Assembly: GCA_007258455.2 (NCBI GenBank)
Contig: VDFB02296628.1
Span: 1-64,000, forward strand
Source: Sequoia sempervirens
Lineage: Eukaryota > Streptophyta > Pinopsida > Cupressales > Cupressaceae
Direction of reading: 5' to 3'
Length of the DNA: 64,000 nt
How positions within the stretch are numbered: the stretch's first letter is position 1; every line of letters starts with the position of its first letter. Below the pieces are notes generated by a model, which made no database searches, was not told the origin of the DNA, and worked only from the letters and a program-made list of their open reading frames with translations. Below, piece by piece: positions 1 through 11,344 of the stretch. Both the position numbers and the translations under genes were made by a program.

Positions 1-974
1 CCTACTTTTTCCCGTCATTACCAAAAAAGGGAATTACCAAAAAAGGGAAAAATCAACGAAAAAAAGAAAAAACTGATTTTGTAGAACCCAAAAATCTAGA
101 AGCTTCTAAGCTTGTTAAAAGGGGGGTTCAGATGGGTATTATAGTATGATGAAAAACATGATTGTTTGCAAGATTGTAATTAATTTTACTAGATAATAAA
201 AGTATTGGATGGCTACGGTTTGGTGGATGTAGCCCGGATTGGGTGAACCACGTTAAATTCTTTGTGTTATGATTTATTCTGTGTGTGTGTTAGTTTCTCT
301 GTTTATTATATAGATCTACATTTAATTGTTAGATATATGCCATTTCTAACCCTAACACTCACATAATTTATTTCCAGGTTTCTAAACCCGAAACCTAGGA
401 AAACTAGAAGACTCAGATTTGTAGTAGAGGATCCCAAAAGTTGCAAGAAAAACCTCACTCAAAACCCATTTGCCCCTGGGCGAATGAGTCCCAGATGAAA
501 TTCAGAAAAGAACTTTTGGTGACTAGTACACATGCTTCTTCCCTTCTCTGATCTGCAATTTTATTTCTATTTTTATCAGTTTTATGCTTAATATTGGGTT
601 TTTTTTTAAAGAAAAAGTGGCAAGCCACTATAATTGTATTAATAAATATATATAATTATTCCAAGTGTTAGATTTCAATTTAGTGTTAATTTTATTTCTA
701 TTTTTGTCAGTTTTATGCTTAATGTTGTTATTCCAAGTGTTAGATTTCAATTTAGTGTTCATTTTCTATTTTTAGTCTTTCTCCCCAAAGTGTTGTTTGA
801 CCTTGATCCTCGTCCTGACACAAAAAAGAAATCTAAAGATTCCTCCATGGAATTGATTCTCCTAAGGGTAGTTAGTCAAATTCTTTGTGGGAGATCTCAT
901 TTCCTATTGCAAGTTAGATGATAGATCCATCATAATGCCCTTGTGATGCAAACCTATTTTTTTAACTTTTTTCA
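1..974 (+). mobile_element. 3' part of a gypsy-like LTR cut by the window edge
   Basis: The stretch ends in TTTTTTCA and is followed three bases later by a primer-binding-site-like sequence, as LTR ends usually are. Blocks within it match the downstream part of the LTR at 11345-13289: the phrase around CTTTTGGTGA followed by GTACACA, and CTCCCCAAAGTG with GATCTCATTTCC. A palindromic CATTTGCCC/GGGCGAATGAG site lies at 462-492. The upstream end is outside the window. No gene is seen. Confidence 0.55.
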
Positions 975-977
975 TTT

Positions 978-990
978 TGGTCAACCGGAC
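978..990 (+). other. Primer-binding site resembling tRNA-Trp
   Basis: TGGTCAACCGGAC follows the inferred LTR end after three bases. Plant tRNA-Trp ends so that its complement begins TGGTGAACCCGAC; this site differs at two positions. Sister sites lie at 6646 and 13293. The tRNA identity comes from memory of the tRNA 3' end and should be checked. Confidence 0.45.
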
Positions 991-1640
991 TTTTGAACAT
1001 TCCATTTTTTTAATTATGGAGTCTATTTCAACCCTAGATCTAGGTTTTTCATTCATTTGCATTGCATTTCATTTAATTAAATCTCATTTATGGTTGTTTA
1101 ACTTGCATTAATGTTGCATCTCATTTAGGGCTTTAGGTTTGCATTTTTGCATTCTTTAAAATCTAAGAAACAAAAAAAAAAAATCTAGTGATTTTGCAAA
1201 GCATTTACATATCATTGCATCATCAAAAACTTAAAACAAAAAAGAAGACTCAAAATTGAATTTCAAATTCTCTCCTAAGTTTTCATTTAGTCATATTTTG
1301 CATTGGCATTCAAGCTTAAATTCACAAAAATCAAAAACCGTAACTCACTGTCTAAAACCAAAATATGGAAACCACAAGAATCAACTTATAAAATTATAAA
1401 ATCATTTTTAAAAACCCTAAGCTAGGACCCATTCACATAGGGGTGAATGTGTCCCTGATTAGGGCTTGTTCCTGAGTTTCTAGGCATTAAAACCTCTATT
1501 TTTGCATTCTATTTTTCCAGTTTCTGTTTTGTATTTTAGTTTGCAATTTTTTTGCTATTTGAAATTAATCATATTAAAGTTAAATGCAAGAAAATGAGTC
1601 CACAAAACATGGAATTTTTTTCCTTAGGAAAAAAATTGAA
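991..1640. other. Retroelement leader without coding signal
   Basis: AT-rich DNA downstream of the primer-binding site. It carries one palindromic CATTCAC/GTGAATG site at 1425-1455. I see no open frame of note. Confidence 0.4.
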
Positions 1641-1654
1641 ATCTGCTTGCAAAA

Positions 1655-2065
1655 AATGGGATCCTGTTTTTTAATAATCGAGATCTTATTTTTAAAAAAG
1701 GGGATCCCATTTAGCTTTGGGATCCCAAGCCTAAATTTACAAAGTGGGATCCTGTTCTGAAAAAAAAAATTTGGAAAATTTTCAAAATGGGATCAGTTTT
1801 GAAGAATTTTCCAAAATAGAAATTTCAAAATGGCAAGTTTTCTAAACTGGGATCTCGTTTAGAAAACTTTCCGACTGAAGCATTACGAAAACTTTCAATT
1901 TTTAAGAAAAAAATTCCATTTTCGGAATGTTTTCAAAATAGGATCCCATTTTGAAATTTTTTCGTTTTTAGCAATTTTCAAAATGGGATCCCCTTTTACA
2001 AAATGGGATTTCGTTTTGTATAACCATAAAAAAATCATTTTTTATGAAACAGGATCTCATTTTTT
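1655..2065 (+). repeat. Cluster 1 of GGGATCCC palindromic boxes
   Basis: Repeated boxes of the form AAATGGGATCCCATTT, perfect or one to three bases off, are separated by short A/T spacers. At least six contain the GGATCC core. The DNA that follows, to about 2960, matches the reverse complement of 19480-20260. Cluster 1 and cluster 2 therefore belong to inverted copies of one retroelement internal region. Confidence 0.75.
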
Positions 2066-2960
2066 AAAATATGAATTTTTGGTTAATCTTTTAGCTTTTC
2101 TGGTTCAGGAAATGGCTTGGGGATCTAAACCTAAGCTTTGGATTTGGTTTGACCTACAACTTCAAGGTAATGTTAATGTCACAAGAAAATAATGAATTTG
2201 GACATATGTCTGAAGACCTATTTTGTAGAATTTTTTATGAAATTAAAACCCAATATAGATGAGACAGTGTAGATTCCAAATAATTTTTTTTACAATTTGA
2301 TTTTTTTTCAATTTTTTAATTAATTTCTAATGAAACTGGTCCATAAACTTGAATTATCATGGTTTTTTAGTATTTTAATCTTTTTATTAATTTTTTTTTT
2401 TGTAATTTCACTAAAATGTACTTCAGACAATTCTTTTCAATTTGAAAAAAAGTTTCAAAAAATGATAAGTTTACATCATCTTATGCATGACGTACACAAG
2501 GATTTTTCAAAACAACAAATATGGCCAATAAAAATTTAACAAAAAAAATATTCAATAAAAAATTACAAAAAAATATCAAAAACGTGCTTTAGTGAGTTAC
2601 AAATCTTTTCCCAAAAGGATTTAGAAGAACATGATTGATTAGGTCAACATATGGATGATGTACACGTGCATGGTATGGTAAAAAAAGTGACTTTTAAACA
2701 ATGGTTTTTAGAAACGCCTATTGAAAACCATTTTTTATCATCTAGGTATTGAAATAAATTACATATATGGAAACTAGACTCTGAATACTACATTTTATGA
2801 TTAGTGATTTTTTTTAAGATTCCATCTCTAAGTGCTTCAAAATTTAAGGTCAAATGTGAAAATTTCTAAAAATCAAGGAAAACACTTCCACTTTTTGGCC
2901 AAAACCTAGACTCAACTTCTTGTACACACCCTTAAACTTAATTGCATAAATTCATTGCAA
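2066..2960 (+). repeat. Internal retroelement segment, inverted copy of 19480-20260
   Basis: Non-coding in appearance. Shared phrases include the one ending ACTTCCACTTTTTGGCC and the one around GGAAACTAGACTCTGA. At 19480-20260 both occur on the opposite strand in the same relative order. Frequent small differences indicate old copies. Confidence 0.7.
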
Positions 2961-3196
2961 TGTGTGAATTCAAATTTGTATCTAAAATACATCATTTTTT
3001 ATGTTTCTACACAGCACAATCAGAAAATTATCTTGTTTTAATCTAAAAATTATAAAATGTTTGCATCTTTTCTTTACAAGTTTGCTAAGAAAATGTCCAT
3101 TGATAATCATGATAGTCATTCTTCCAACATTATTCCTAGTTATAAGACCTTCTTAGTGTAAGAGAATAAAACCATTGACATATCCCTTACACCATC

Positions 3197-3640
3197 TTGC
3201 CTAGCCTCCATTCACCTCCCACTTTTGAGGATGTTTTAATGCAAGAAAACACAACTATAGATAATCTTGACAATCATAAAGATTCTTCTCCCAACACTCT
3301 TCTTCCTTGTGATGAAAGTGTTGTGGTCTTAGAAGAACTAAACATTGAATTCCATGAGTATCCTTTTTTCACTCTAAATACATCTTATCTCAAGAGAATG
3401 AGATCATAGATACATTCCTTAAAAATAATTTTCCCCACCTTCAATCATCTTTGAATACCCCTTCCATTGGTGAAAATGTTTTGCTAAAACAAGAGACAAT
3501 CATTTATAAATCTATTAACCCTAATGCATCCCCTTCTTATAAAGGAAAGGCCTTGATGTTAGAAGATTTGATTGATGACCAAATAATTATCAAACAAAGG
3601 AAGAAGAAACCAAAAATGCATTAGCATTACAAAATTCAGC
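3197..3640 (+). pseudogene. Degraded gag-pol linker fragment
   Basis: A 70-codon frame beginning MPSLHSPPTFEDVL is followed, across stops and frame changes, by acidic and lysine-rich text including an IIIKQRKKKPK-like stretch near 3590-3615. This composition suits the low-complexity region between gag and pol in plant gypsy elements. No catalytic motif is seen. The assignment rests mainly on its place inside the LTR stack, so it is weak. Confidence 0.3.
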
Positions 3641-3754
3641 AATAAGAGAAGCGTGATCCTTGTGAATCATTTTACTACCTATTAAAGATATCCAAGATTG
3701 AGAATGAATTTTACACTTTTTTACATTAAGGATTAATTAAATTACCACTTATAG

Positions 3755-5038
3755 TGTAGGAAAAAGTATCCCTTTTCCATACTTAATTTTTGAATAATAT
3801 AAAATGAGCTTAATTATGCCTTAATTTAGTGTTGTAATATGTTTTTCATATTCACAGTAAGTTTAGGACTTAATTGTTCCTTGTTTCTGGTGTTGTAAGG
3901 TGTACCTTTACACTTTCACACTAATCTAGGGATTTATTAATTGATTGAGGTTAATTTTCCTTAATTCACCCCTTTAATTTAAATCCAAGCCTAATTAAAT
4001 TTAATTTTCAAGAGATAAAACCCAACATTCATAAATTTCATTTCACAAAACTTGGCTTTGGAAGATGTATGTCCTAGGTAAGTGACTTATGACCCATTCA
4101 CCAAAGGACCCTAAATGGGTCCCCACTTAGACCTAGGACCCTAATTTAACATAATATTTAACCTTGAACAATGTGTGTCCTAAGTAAGTTGCCTAGGATC
4201 CCTCTTTGAACTATGTTTTTTGTTGTATTTTGATGATTTCAAATCCACAATTCAATGTCAACTTGTGATATTTAAATTTTGGGAATTAATCTTAAGATAT
4301 GTACAAATAAGAGGATATTTAATTATGTTTCACCTAGAATTTCAAGAGAAAATTTCAAGCAAGCTAAGGATTTTCAAGTGGGCATTGATAGAGCACTTCA
4401 AGAGAATTTTCAAGGCATTTTAAAGGCATTCAATGGTAAATTATTGAAGATTATTTTAGCAATCAAGATTCATTTCATCATGTCTAAGATGTATTGCATC
4501 ATGCATGTTGTTTGAGATTATATGGTGATGTAGTCTTCAAGATCTAATCAAGCATATCAAAGGCATTGTTTCACATTAAGTTTTATGATCAAGATCTACA
4601 TCGATTGAGGCCACTTCATGCAATTTTGCATATTTGTTATCCAAGGTTTCAAGTAAGGTTTCATTTTTTGATTTCTTAATGTTTCATTGTTTCATCCATT
4701 CATATTTCATTATCTCATTAGAAGGTTTAATTACCAAAATAGGTTTTGACCAAGGAAAACTCCCATTCACCTAAAAAATAACATTTTTCTCTTTTTGATG
4801 TGTGATTGCAAATTTTATGTTGAAGATCCTTTGACTTAAGAAAATATAAAGAAAGTTTCAAAGTTGTCAAAGTTGCAAAAAAACTTCTCAAATCATGGAA
4901 AGTCTTCTACAAAGTTTATTTTCGGTTGTCCGATATTAAACACCTAGAATCTAGGAGTGCAGACATAGAAGAATAGAACCTAGAAACTAATCTATAGAAA
5001 CCCTAGCCAAGACCCATTCACCAAAGGTAAAATGATTA
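3755..5038 (+). mobile_element. LTR copy, second subfamily (plus strand)
   Basis: It begins TGTAGGAAAAAGTATCCC and matches the reverse complement of 14530-15882, whose LTR begins TGTAGTAATGG. Similarity starts abruptly at this base, as an LTR edge would. The copy ends where the LTR at 5039 begins, so it looks truncated by that neighbour. It holds a palindromic half-site at 4091-4123 and a GACCAAGG hairpin at 4741-4763. Confidence 0.6.
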
Positions 5039-6642
5039 TGTGCCATAGAAAAATGGCCCCTTTTCATTTTCATGGCCTTTTAGGTCCTATTTAATGGTGT
5101 TGGAACTATGTTGCTCTGATTTTATGTTGTAACATGGCTTGAACATGCATATTTAGGTACTAAAATTCAAAGAATGACATCTTGTGAACTGTTGTAAAAC
5201 ATTTCTACACTCTTCTAGAATCTTTTTCTTTACAATTCACCTAAAAAATCACCTCACCATCACTAAACATGTGCTATTTTGAAGTGTTGTAAAGTCTTGT
5301 AACAAGCTTTCATGCTTTTCTAGGCATAACTTCACTATTTACACCTTCCTCATGCTTTATTTGGTCCCTTTATGCCCTCATATGAATTAATTAATTGTAT
5401 TTTTGAAATTATTCAAACAAATAACAATAAGTAAAACATATTTCCTACCACATATTTTTAGGTCCTAGGTGGGACCCATTCGCCATAGGCTACGAATGAG
5501 TCCACCTTGGCCCCAAATTCAAAATATTTTAAATTTCCTTTTAAGATTTTATTCAAAATCACTTGATGTCGGCCTATGATGAGGTATGAATTGATACTAA
5601 GGCACATGAATTGTATAAATATGTGATTTTCACCTCATTTCAACCCCATTCATTCAAGTATTCATGAAGTTCACTTATCCACCTATTCACTCAAGCATTC
5701 AAACATCTTGCAACATCAATTCAAGCACTTTGAAGCAACCATTGGCATTATTTCAAACTTGCATTATCAAGGGTTTGGTATGTGGATAGCATTTTCATGT
5801 TATTACTTAATCTTTCTCTTGCATTTCATTGTCTTATTAAGGGTTTGATTAACAAAAGTAGGGCTTGACCAAGGAAAACCCCTATTTAGTAACCCTCAAC
5901 CATTTTTCCCCTATTGCATGTTTGTTTGCAGCCTTTTGTGTGTATATTTGACAATCTTTTAGGTGTTGAAGATTGGTTTTCAAGTCAACTAGGTGCTTCA
6001 AGTCAACTCAAGTCTATTTCAAGCTTGGAGAAGGTTTTTTGCCTATTTCCTATAGAATTGACTTCGACAACCTATCAATCAGTGATTTTTAGATCTGGTG
6101 TTGCAAAGTTGTCTCCTAATGTTTTAGAAATTTTGGAGAGGACTAATTCACCACTAGTGGTGAATGATTCCCACCTTAGGACTGAAAATCTATTTTTTTT
6201 CAAATTTTGGATCTTGATAGTCAAAAACCAGCTTCCGACACTTTTTCACCAAGAGGATTGATTCACCACCCTGGGCAAATGAGTCCCACTGTGAAAAATT
6301 AGTGACTTCAACCAGCATTCATAAGATTCTAAATTCATCACATTTTTCTCAGGTGCACTCTGATTTTACCCATCTCTTTTTGTTCTACATATTTCATTCA
6401 TTTACTTCATTGCTTGCATATCATAATGTGTTTTCAAACATGGATTTAATTTCACTTTTTCATTCATTTTCAATCATTTAGATTATTCAAGTGCATTTAG
6501 TTAACTTTATCTAGCCTATACAACATTGCATACAACATAATTTGAGTGAATCATAAGCATGTTTTGTCATATCTCTCTCCTTTTAAGTGAAAAACCCTAG
6601 AAGTGCAAGAGAAGTCTTAGGGTCCCAAAAATCTATGTTTCA
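5039..6642 (+). mobile_element. 5' LTR (1604 bp) of a gypsy-like element
   Basis: It begins TGTGCCATAGAAAAATGG and ends TTTCA. It aligns along its length with 11345-12974, which begins TATGTCGTAGAAAAATG. A TGGTGAACTCGAC primer-binding-like site follows at 6646. Three palindromic ATTCRCCAC-type sites lie inside (5471, 6141, 6257), and a GACCAAGG hairpin lies at 5859-5884. Compared with the 3' copy, about 320 bp before the LTR end is missing. No matching target duplication was found. Confidence 0.75.
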
Positions 6643-6645
6643 TTT

Positions 6646-6658
6646 TGGTGAACTCGAC
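6646..6658 (+). other. Primer-binding site resembling tRNA-Trp
   Basis: TGGTGAACTCGAC lies three bases after the LTR end and differs by one base from the expected tRNA-Trp complement TGGTGAACCCGAC. It is the best of the three such sites in the window. Confidence 0.55.
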
Positions 6659-7338
6659 TCTTGAACACTTTGCATTTCTGATTTCATTTACATATTGTAT
6701 CCTAGTTTACATTTGCATTAACATTCAATTAGGACATTGTTTTGTTATTGCATTCTAGGACTTTTTATCTTGCATTAGTGAAAACTTCATGTTTAGATTT
6801 CATTCTTGCATTGCATCTCATTTAAAAAAAGTCAAATTTTTTATTTTTCATCTTTGATTGCATACTATAGAGCATTTAAATCATATTTAAATTTTTGAAA
6901 AACATTAAAAAGCATCATACTGGGACTCATTCACCACCTAGGGAGAATCAGTCCCTTTACGTGCATTTTAGACAACATTTATGGCATTTTTCTAGCATTT
7001 ATCTACATTTCTATTTTTTGTAGTTAGATCTTTGTTATAGTTAGCAAAATTTCTATTATTGGAATTTTTCGATCTCTTAGATTAGCTTGCATTTACATTC
7101 ACCCATCCTTTGTGGTACTTGTATTAGTTTTTGATGCCCCATTGATAATACTTTAGTGAGAAGAAGTTCTAGACTCATGGAATCCCATGATAGCACTTTC
7201 ATTATGTACCTTGAGATCTCATGAGCTCCTACTCATAGTATGGACAATGGTGCATTAAGCACTGACAATACCACTTCCATGCCTTCACCTTTCCATCCAA
7301 TGAATGTTGACAACCAAAACAATTCCCTCCTGTAAGAA
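6659..7338 (+). other. Leader between primer-binding site and gag
   Basis: AT-rich and non-coding. It holds one palindromic CATTCACCACCTAGG/GAATCAGTCCC site at 6921-6956. Otherwise nothing is recognised. Confidence 0.4.
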
Positions 7339-9116
7339 ATGTTCATTAATATTCATGAGGACTTTGCACATTTACAACAAGACTTGTCACTAGAAAACAT
7401 TTCTAGCACTGTGATACCTGCCATTGAAAATCTTCATTGTTTGATTGAAAGTGATGATGGATTGCAAGTAATGAAGAGAATTGTTGAGATTTACAATAAA
7501 CATGGAGCTTCTAATACCCAATTATCAAACATTCCTATAAGCCAAGGAGGACCTCAAATTCCTCCCCCTTCAACCATAGCATCCATACCAACTTATACCA
7601 ATTCATAAGTGCACACAACTATGCATAAAGTTAACTATGCAACTACTTCTTTCCTAATTCCAACTAGCATTCCTACTTCTCTTGTGGCATCGCAAGTCCC
7701 TTCCACCACCTTCACACCCCTTAGTGTTCCTTTCACTTCCCCTAACATCACTTACACTCCCTCACCGTTTTCCCTCCCAACTCAACCTACTTACCCCAAT
7801 CTTGTTCTTACACAACTCCTTAACACTATTTCATCCATACAACACCAACTTTCCACCATTAGTCAAGCTCAAACCACTCCACCCACATATCATGTCTATA
7901 GCAGCCCCTTATCCTTAGAAATATTACATATCTTGATGCCACAACGGATATAAATTCCTCAATTTGAGAAATATGGAGGAAAAGGAGACCCTATCAACCA
8001 TGTTAATACTTATATAGATTTTTGTAGTGACTTTGTCCTTGACGATAAAATTTTAGCTAAAATTTTCCCAAGGACCTTGAAAGATATTGCACTAGAATGG
8101 TTTCCAACTTTTCTAGTCATCCCATTTGTTCATTCAATGAATTGGTGGATTCTTTCATAAGTCACTTTCAAGCTCATATGACACCTAAAAATACAATGGT
8201 TGATCTCATGAGATGTAGACAAAATGTGGATGAAAAAGTAACATAGTTTATCTCATGATACCAATCATGATACCAATCCTTGTATGCTCAAATTGATGTC
8301 AAGATTCCTAATGCACATCTACAAAAGATGTTTATAGAAAAATTGCACACCAACCTTTAGGATAAATTAACTATGATGAAACTCCCTTCATTCATGCATT
8401 TATGTACAACCTTGTCTAAATACCATAACTTTGTTTCAAGACATGATTCCAAATCCACTTCTAACCAAGCTAAAAAAATTGAATGCAAAAATCAAAACCA
8501 AAAAAACACACAAACCTTCCGCAAGTTACCAAATAGAGGATTTTTATAGTTTAATCCACCTCCTCTTCCACAACCACAACCAACCCAACCCAATCCAACT
8601 CAAGTGGAAGCTATTAAAGCAGTGATGCCTTATACATATGGGGATCTAAAGAGACAATTTGCACCCCTACCCAATACCCCCCATAACAAAATGAACCAAT
8701 TAATCCAACAACGAATGCTCACTTTGCCACCCGTTAGACCACTTGATCCCAAACAGCCATTACCACCTATCTTCAAACCTAACACTTATTGTCATTTTCA
8801 TCTCCAAAATGGACATGACACTGAACATTGCAAGCATCTAAAACATTTAGTTCAAGACCTCATTGATTCAGGCCATTTGTCCTTTGTGGGTGTTAAAGAT
8901 CAAGGCAATAAGTCCATTGCACCCCCTAACCAAAACTTGCAAATTTTCACCAATCCCATGCCTAAACATACTACCTCATTTGTCAAGGCTAGCGAACCTT
9001 CAAATATTGATGTAATGACTATTGATACAAGTAGTGAACAACATGGCACAACTCCTACTATTACCCAAGTTAATCCTATGGATGAAATTGTGGGTGTGAT
9101 AGACGTTATCCCTTGA
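7339..9116 (+). pseudogene. Broken gypsy gag with zinc-knuckle-like motif
   Basis: Gag forms the element's RNA-binding particle. One frame runs from 7339 with in-frame stops at 7606 and 7951. The core phrase FEKYGGKGDPINHVNTYI follows, then ALEWF, then a frame change near 8100 into SFNELVDSFISHF. The segment from 8604 carries YCHFHLQNGHDTEHC, a C-x2-H-x4-H-x4-C variant of the retroviral-type zinc knuckle (Cys8763 region), followed by LKHLVQDLIDSGHL. This order (Pro/Thr-rich N-terminus, capsid core, knuckle) is typical of plant Ty3/gypsy gag. The stops and shifts show it is dead. The same domain order recurs on the minus strand at 28.98-30.78 kb. Confidence 0.8.
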
Positions 9117-9660
9117 AGGCCAAACAATTAAATCTCTTGATATCACTTTTCTACTAAGGACATACTACAAAACATTCCTAATGGTCCTCTCTACATAGGC
9201 CCACTAATGGGATATTAATAGATCTCATTTGTGGTGATAATGTGATCACAGAGGAGTTTCTAATATTACATGATCTATATCAAGATAATTATAATAAACC
9301 AACTGTATGGATTAAAAAATATAACGGTTTTGCATGCCCTATGATTAGATCAATCGTACTCCCCTTACAAATAGGACCTAAGACTTTGGCGGTAACATTT
9401 TCAATTATTTCGTAATCTGACCAATTTTGTTTGTGGCTAGGCCACCCTTGGCTTCACTCAATGAAAGTGGTCCCATACACATGACAATGCAATATTCACC
9501 ATACACCATACACCATAGTCGCTTTAATCCTTTATCTTCCAAAGGTAATTTTTCATTAGAATCCTTTTGGTCTAAACCCATGGAGCCTATCACCCCTCGA
9601 AAGGACTTCTTTCTCATAGATTATCAAAACTTTAAAGGAAAAAATATAGTTGAATTATCT
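9117..9660 (+). pseudogene. Degenerate aspartic-protease-like region after gag
   Basis: Across frames one reads NGILIDLICGDNVITEEFL near 9210-9265, then a LWLGHPWLHSMK-like phrase near 9430-9460. A similar sequence usually closes the protease-like domain of plant gypsy elements. The same phrases occur on the minus strand at 18980-19575. No DTG active site was found, so catalytic capacity is not supported. Reverse transcriptase and integrase do not follow; the next DNA is a tandem repeat and a non-coding tail. Confidence 0.5.
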
Positions 9661-9770
9661 CTTTGCAACGCATCCCCATCCACTTCCACACCTCCTATCA
9701 TAAATGAAACCATGCTTCAACATGTGTTTGAAATTGAACAAAGCATACAACCTCTTGAACAACCACCCCT

Positions 9771-10110
9771 ATGTTTCTTTCATGTTGACCCAAAAGGTCC
9801 TTGTATTTTTCATTTTTATGTTGTGTTCTCCTCTTGGGGATGACACAAAGCATATAGACATTCTATGTCTCTTCCATATTGACCCAATTAGTCCTTTTAC
9901 TTTTTACTTTGTCTTTTCTTATTTTTTCCTTTTGGGAATAGACACAAGGCATCAAGACCAAAATGTCTCTTTCATGTTGACCCAAAAGCTTTTTCACTTT
10001 TTCTTCACCTTTTCCTTTTCTTTCTTTTCACTCGTGTTTTCCTTTTTGGTGATGATGCAAAGCATTGAGACAATAATGTCTCTTCCATGTTGACCCAAAA
10101 CAGTCTTTCT
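9771..10110 (+). repeat. Four-copy tandem repeat, about 93-113 bp units
   Basis: The phrase ATGTCTCTTCCATGTTGACC recurs with small changes at 9771, 9864, 9963 and 10076. Between copies lie T/C-rich text and GGGGATGACACAAAGCAT. A single related unit occurs at 13980. The GAGACA...TGTCTC arms between adjacent units could pair. Confidence 0.75.
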
Positions 10111-11330
10111 TTCTCTTTTCTTTTCACTCTCTTTGTGTCATTCTTCTAGTTCTATGTGCTTTGGGGAATGATGATAGTTTCAAGCTCTTTCATAAAAATA
10201 TTGTAGCAACGAACATACTAACCCCAAACCATAGATCCCTTTTGTATTTGGTGTGCTTTCTTTTCTGGTGGAAAACTCCCTTTCTTTGTTTTTCCTTGAC
10301 ATGATGCAACCTAACATCAAAATATATGACCTGGCATAGGGCTTTCCAAGTTGTCTCTCATGTCTTGTTTTCTTTTTTTTTTGCATTTCTCTTTCTACTT
10401 TAAAGCAATTTCTCACAAAACGATGTGTAGCAATTCCTTTAAAGTTGGGGGTATACCTTAACATAATTCATTTGCATTCTTGGTTCCTAGTGCAACCTTG
10501 TTGTTTATGTGATGCATTTGTCACTTTGTGGATGACATTGGGTGTGATGTCCTTCATAAGTGTGATCTCTCTAAGCATATTAGATTCCTCTTGGTGGCTT
10601 GATGTGACACACTACATCCCCTAAGTTGTGAATATATTATTCTTTGATTGGTCCTCTCTTGGATACATTAGACACAATGTTCCCTAAGTGACTAACCTTG
10701 CATGAACTGAGCAAGACTCCTTTGAACTTCTTTTACATTTTTTCATTTTTTCATTTTTTATTTTTTCCATGTTGCATAACATGACTTGCATGACTGTGGT
10801 ACCTTTCTTTTTGTTCATGAAATTTTTCCTTGTGGCACCTTGTTAAAGTTATCAGGAGGTATAACTTTAATATGGTTGAGCAGGAAGCCTACCTAGTGGC
10901 ATGACTTTTCCTCATAGCCAACTTTGTGTTTGTGAATGCATACCAACTAGCGTATGTATCTTACCCTTTTGGGATTTCTCAACCTACGGACAACTAGTTC
11001 TATGGCCCCAGAGTGAGTACACTTGTGCCTTCTCACCCAGCTGATTGTCATGTGTTTTGTCACCCTAGAGTGAGTACACATTCTCTTTATTAGCCTAGAT
11101 CTAATCCACAACTAGTTGGATATATTATCAAAGCTTCATCCAAATCTTCTCAACACTTGTGTATTGCTTTTTTCTTATGCTTAGTTTTCCATGGGATATT
11201 CATCCTGGGGGCTTGATCATCCATCTTGATCAATCTTATTCTATCATGCTAATGCGAGTTCATTTAAACCCTCCACTCAATGTTCATGGCTAATTTAGTG
11301 TTATTTTGAAGCAAGTTCATCCTCTCACTA
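10111..11330 (+). other. Non-coding 3' internal tail of the element
   Basis: No coding signal. The part at 10305-10460 matches 14140-14330, including ACTTTAAAG..AATTTCTCA. The two tandem internal regions therefore share a 3' tail. The region runs into the purine tract before the next LTR. Confidence 0.5.
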
Positions 11331-11344
11331 AAGTGGGGGCTAAA
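11331..11344 (+). other. Polypurine tract before the LTR
   Basis: CTAAAGTGGGGGCTAAA lies immediately upstream of the LTR at 11345. The identical phrase stands before the LTRs at 16903 and 42493, which fixes the LTR starts. Confidence 0.7.
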
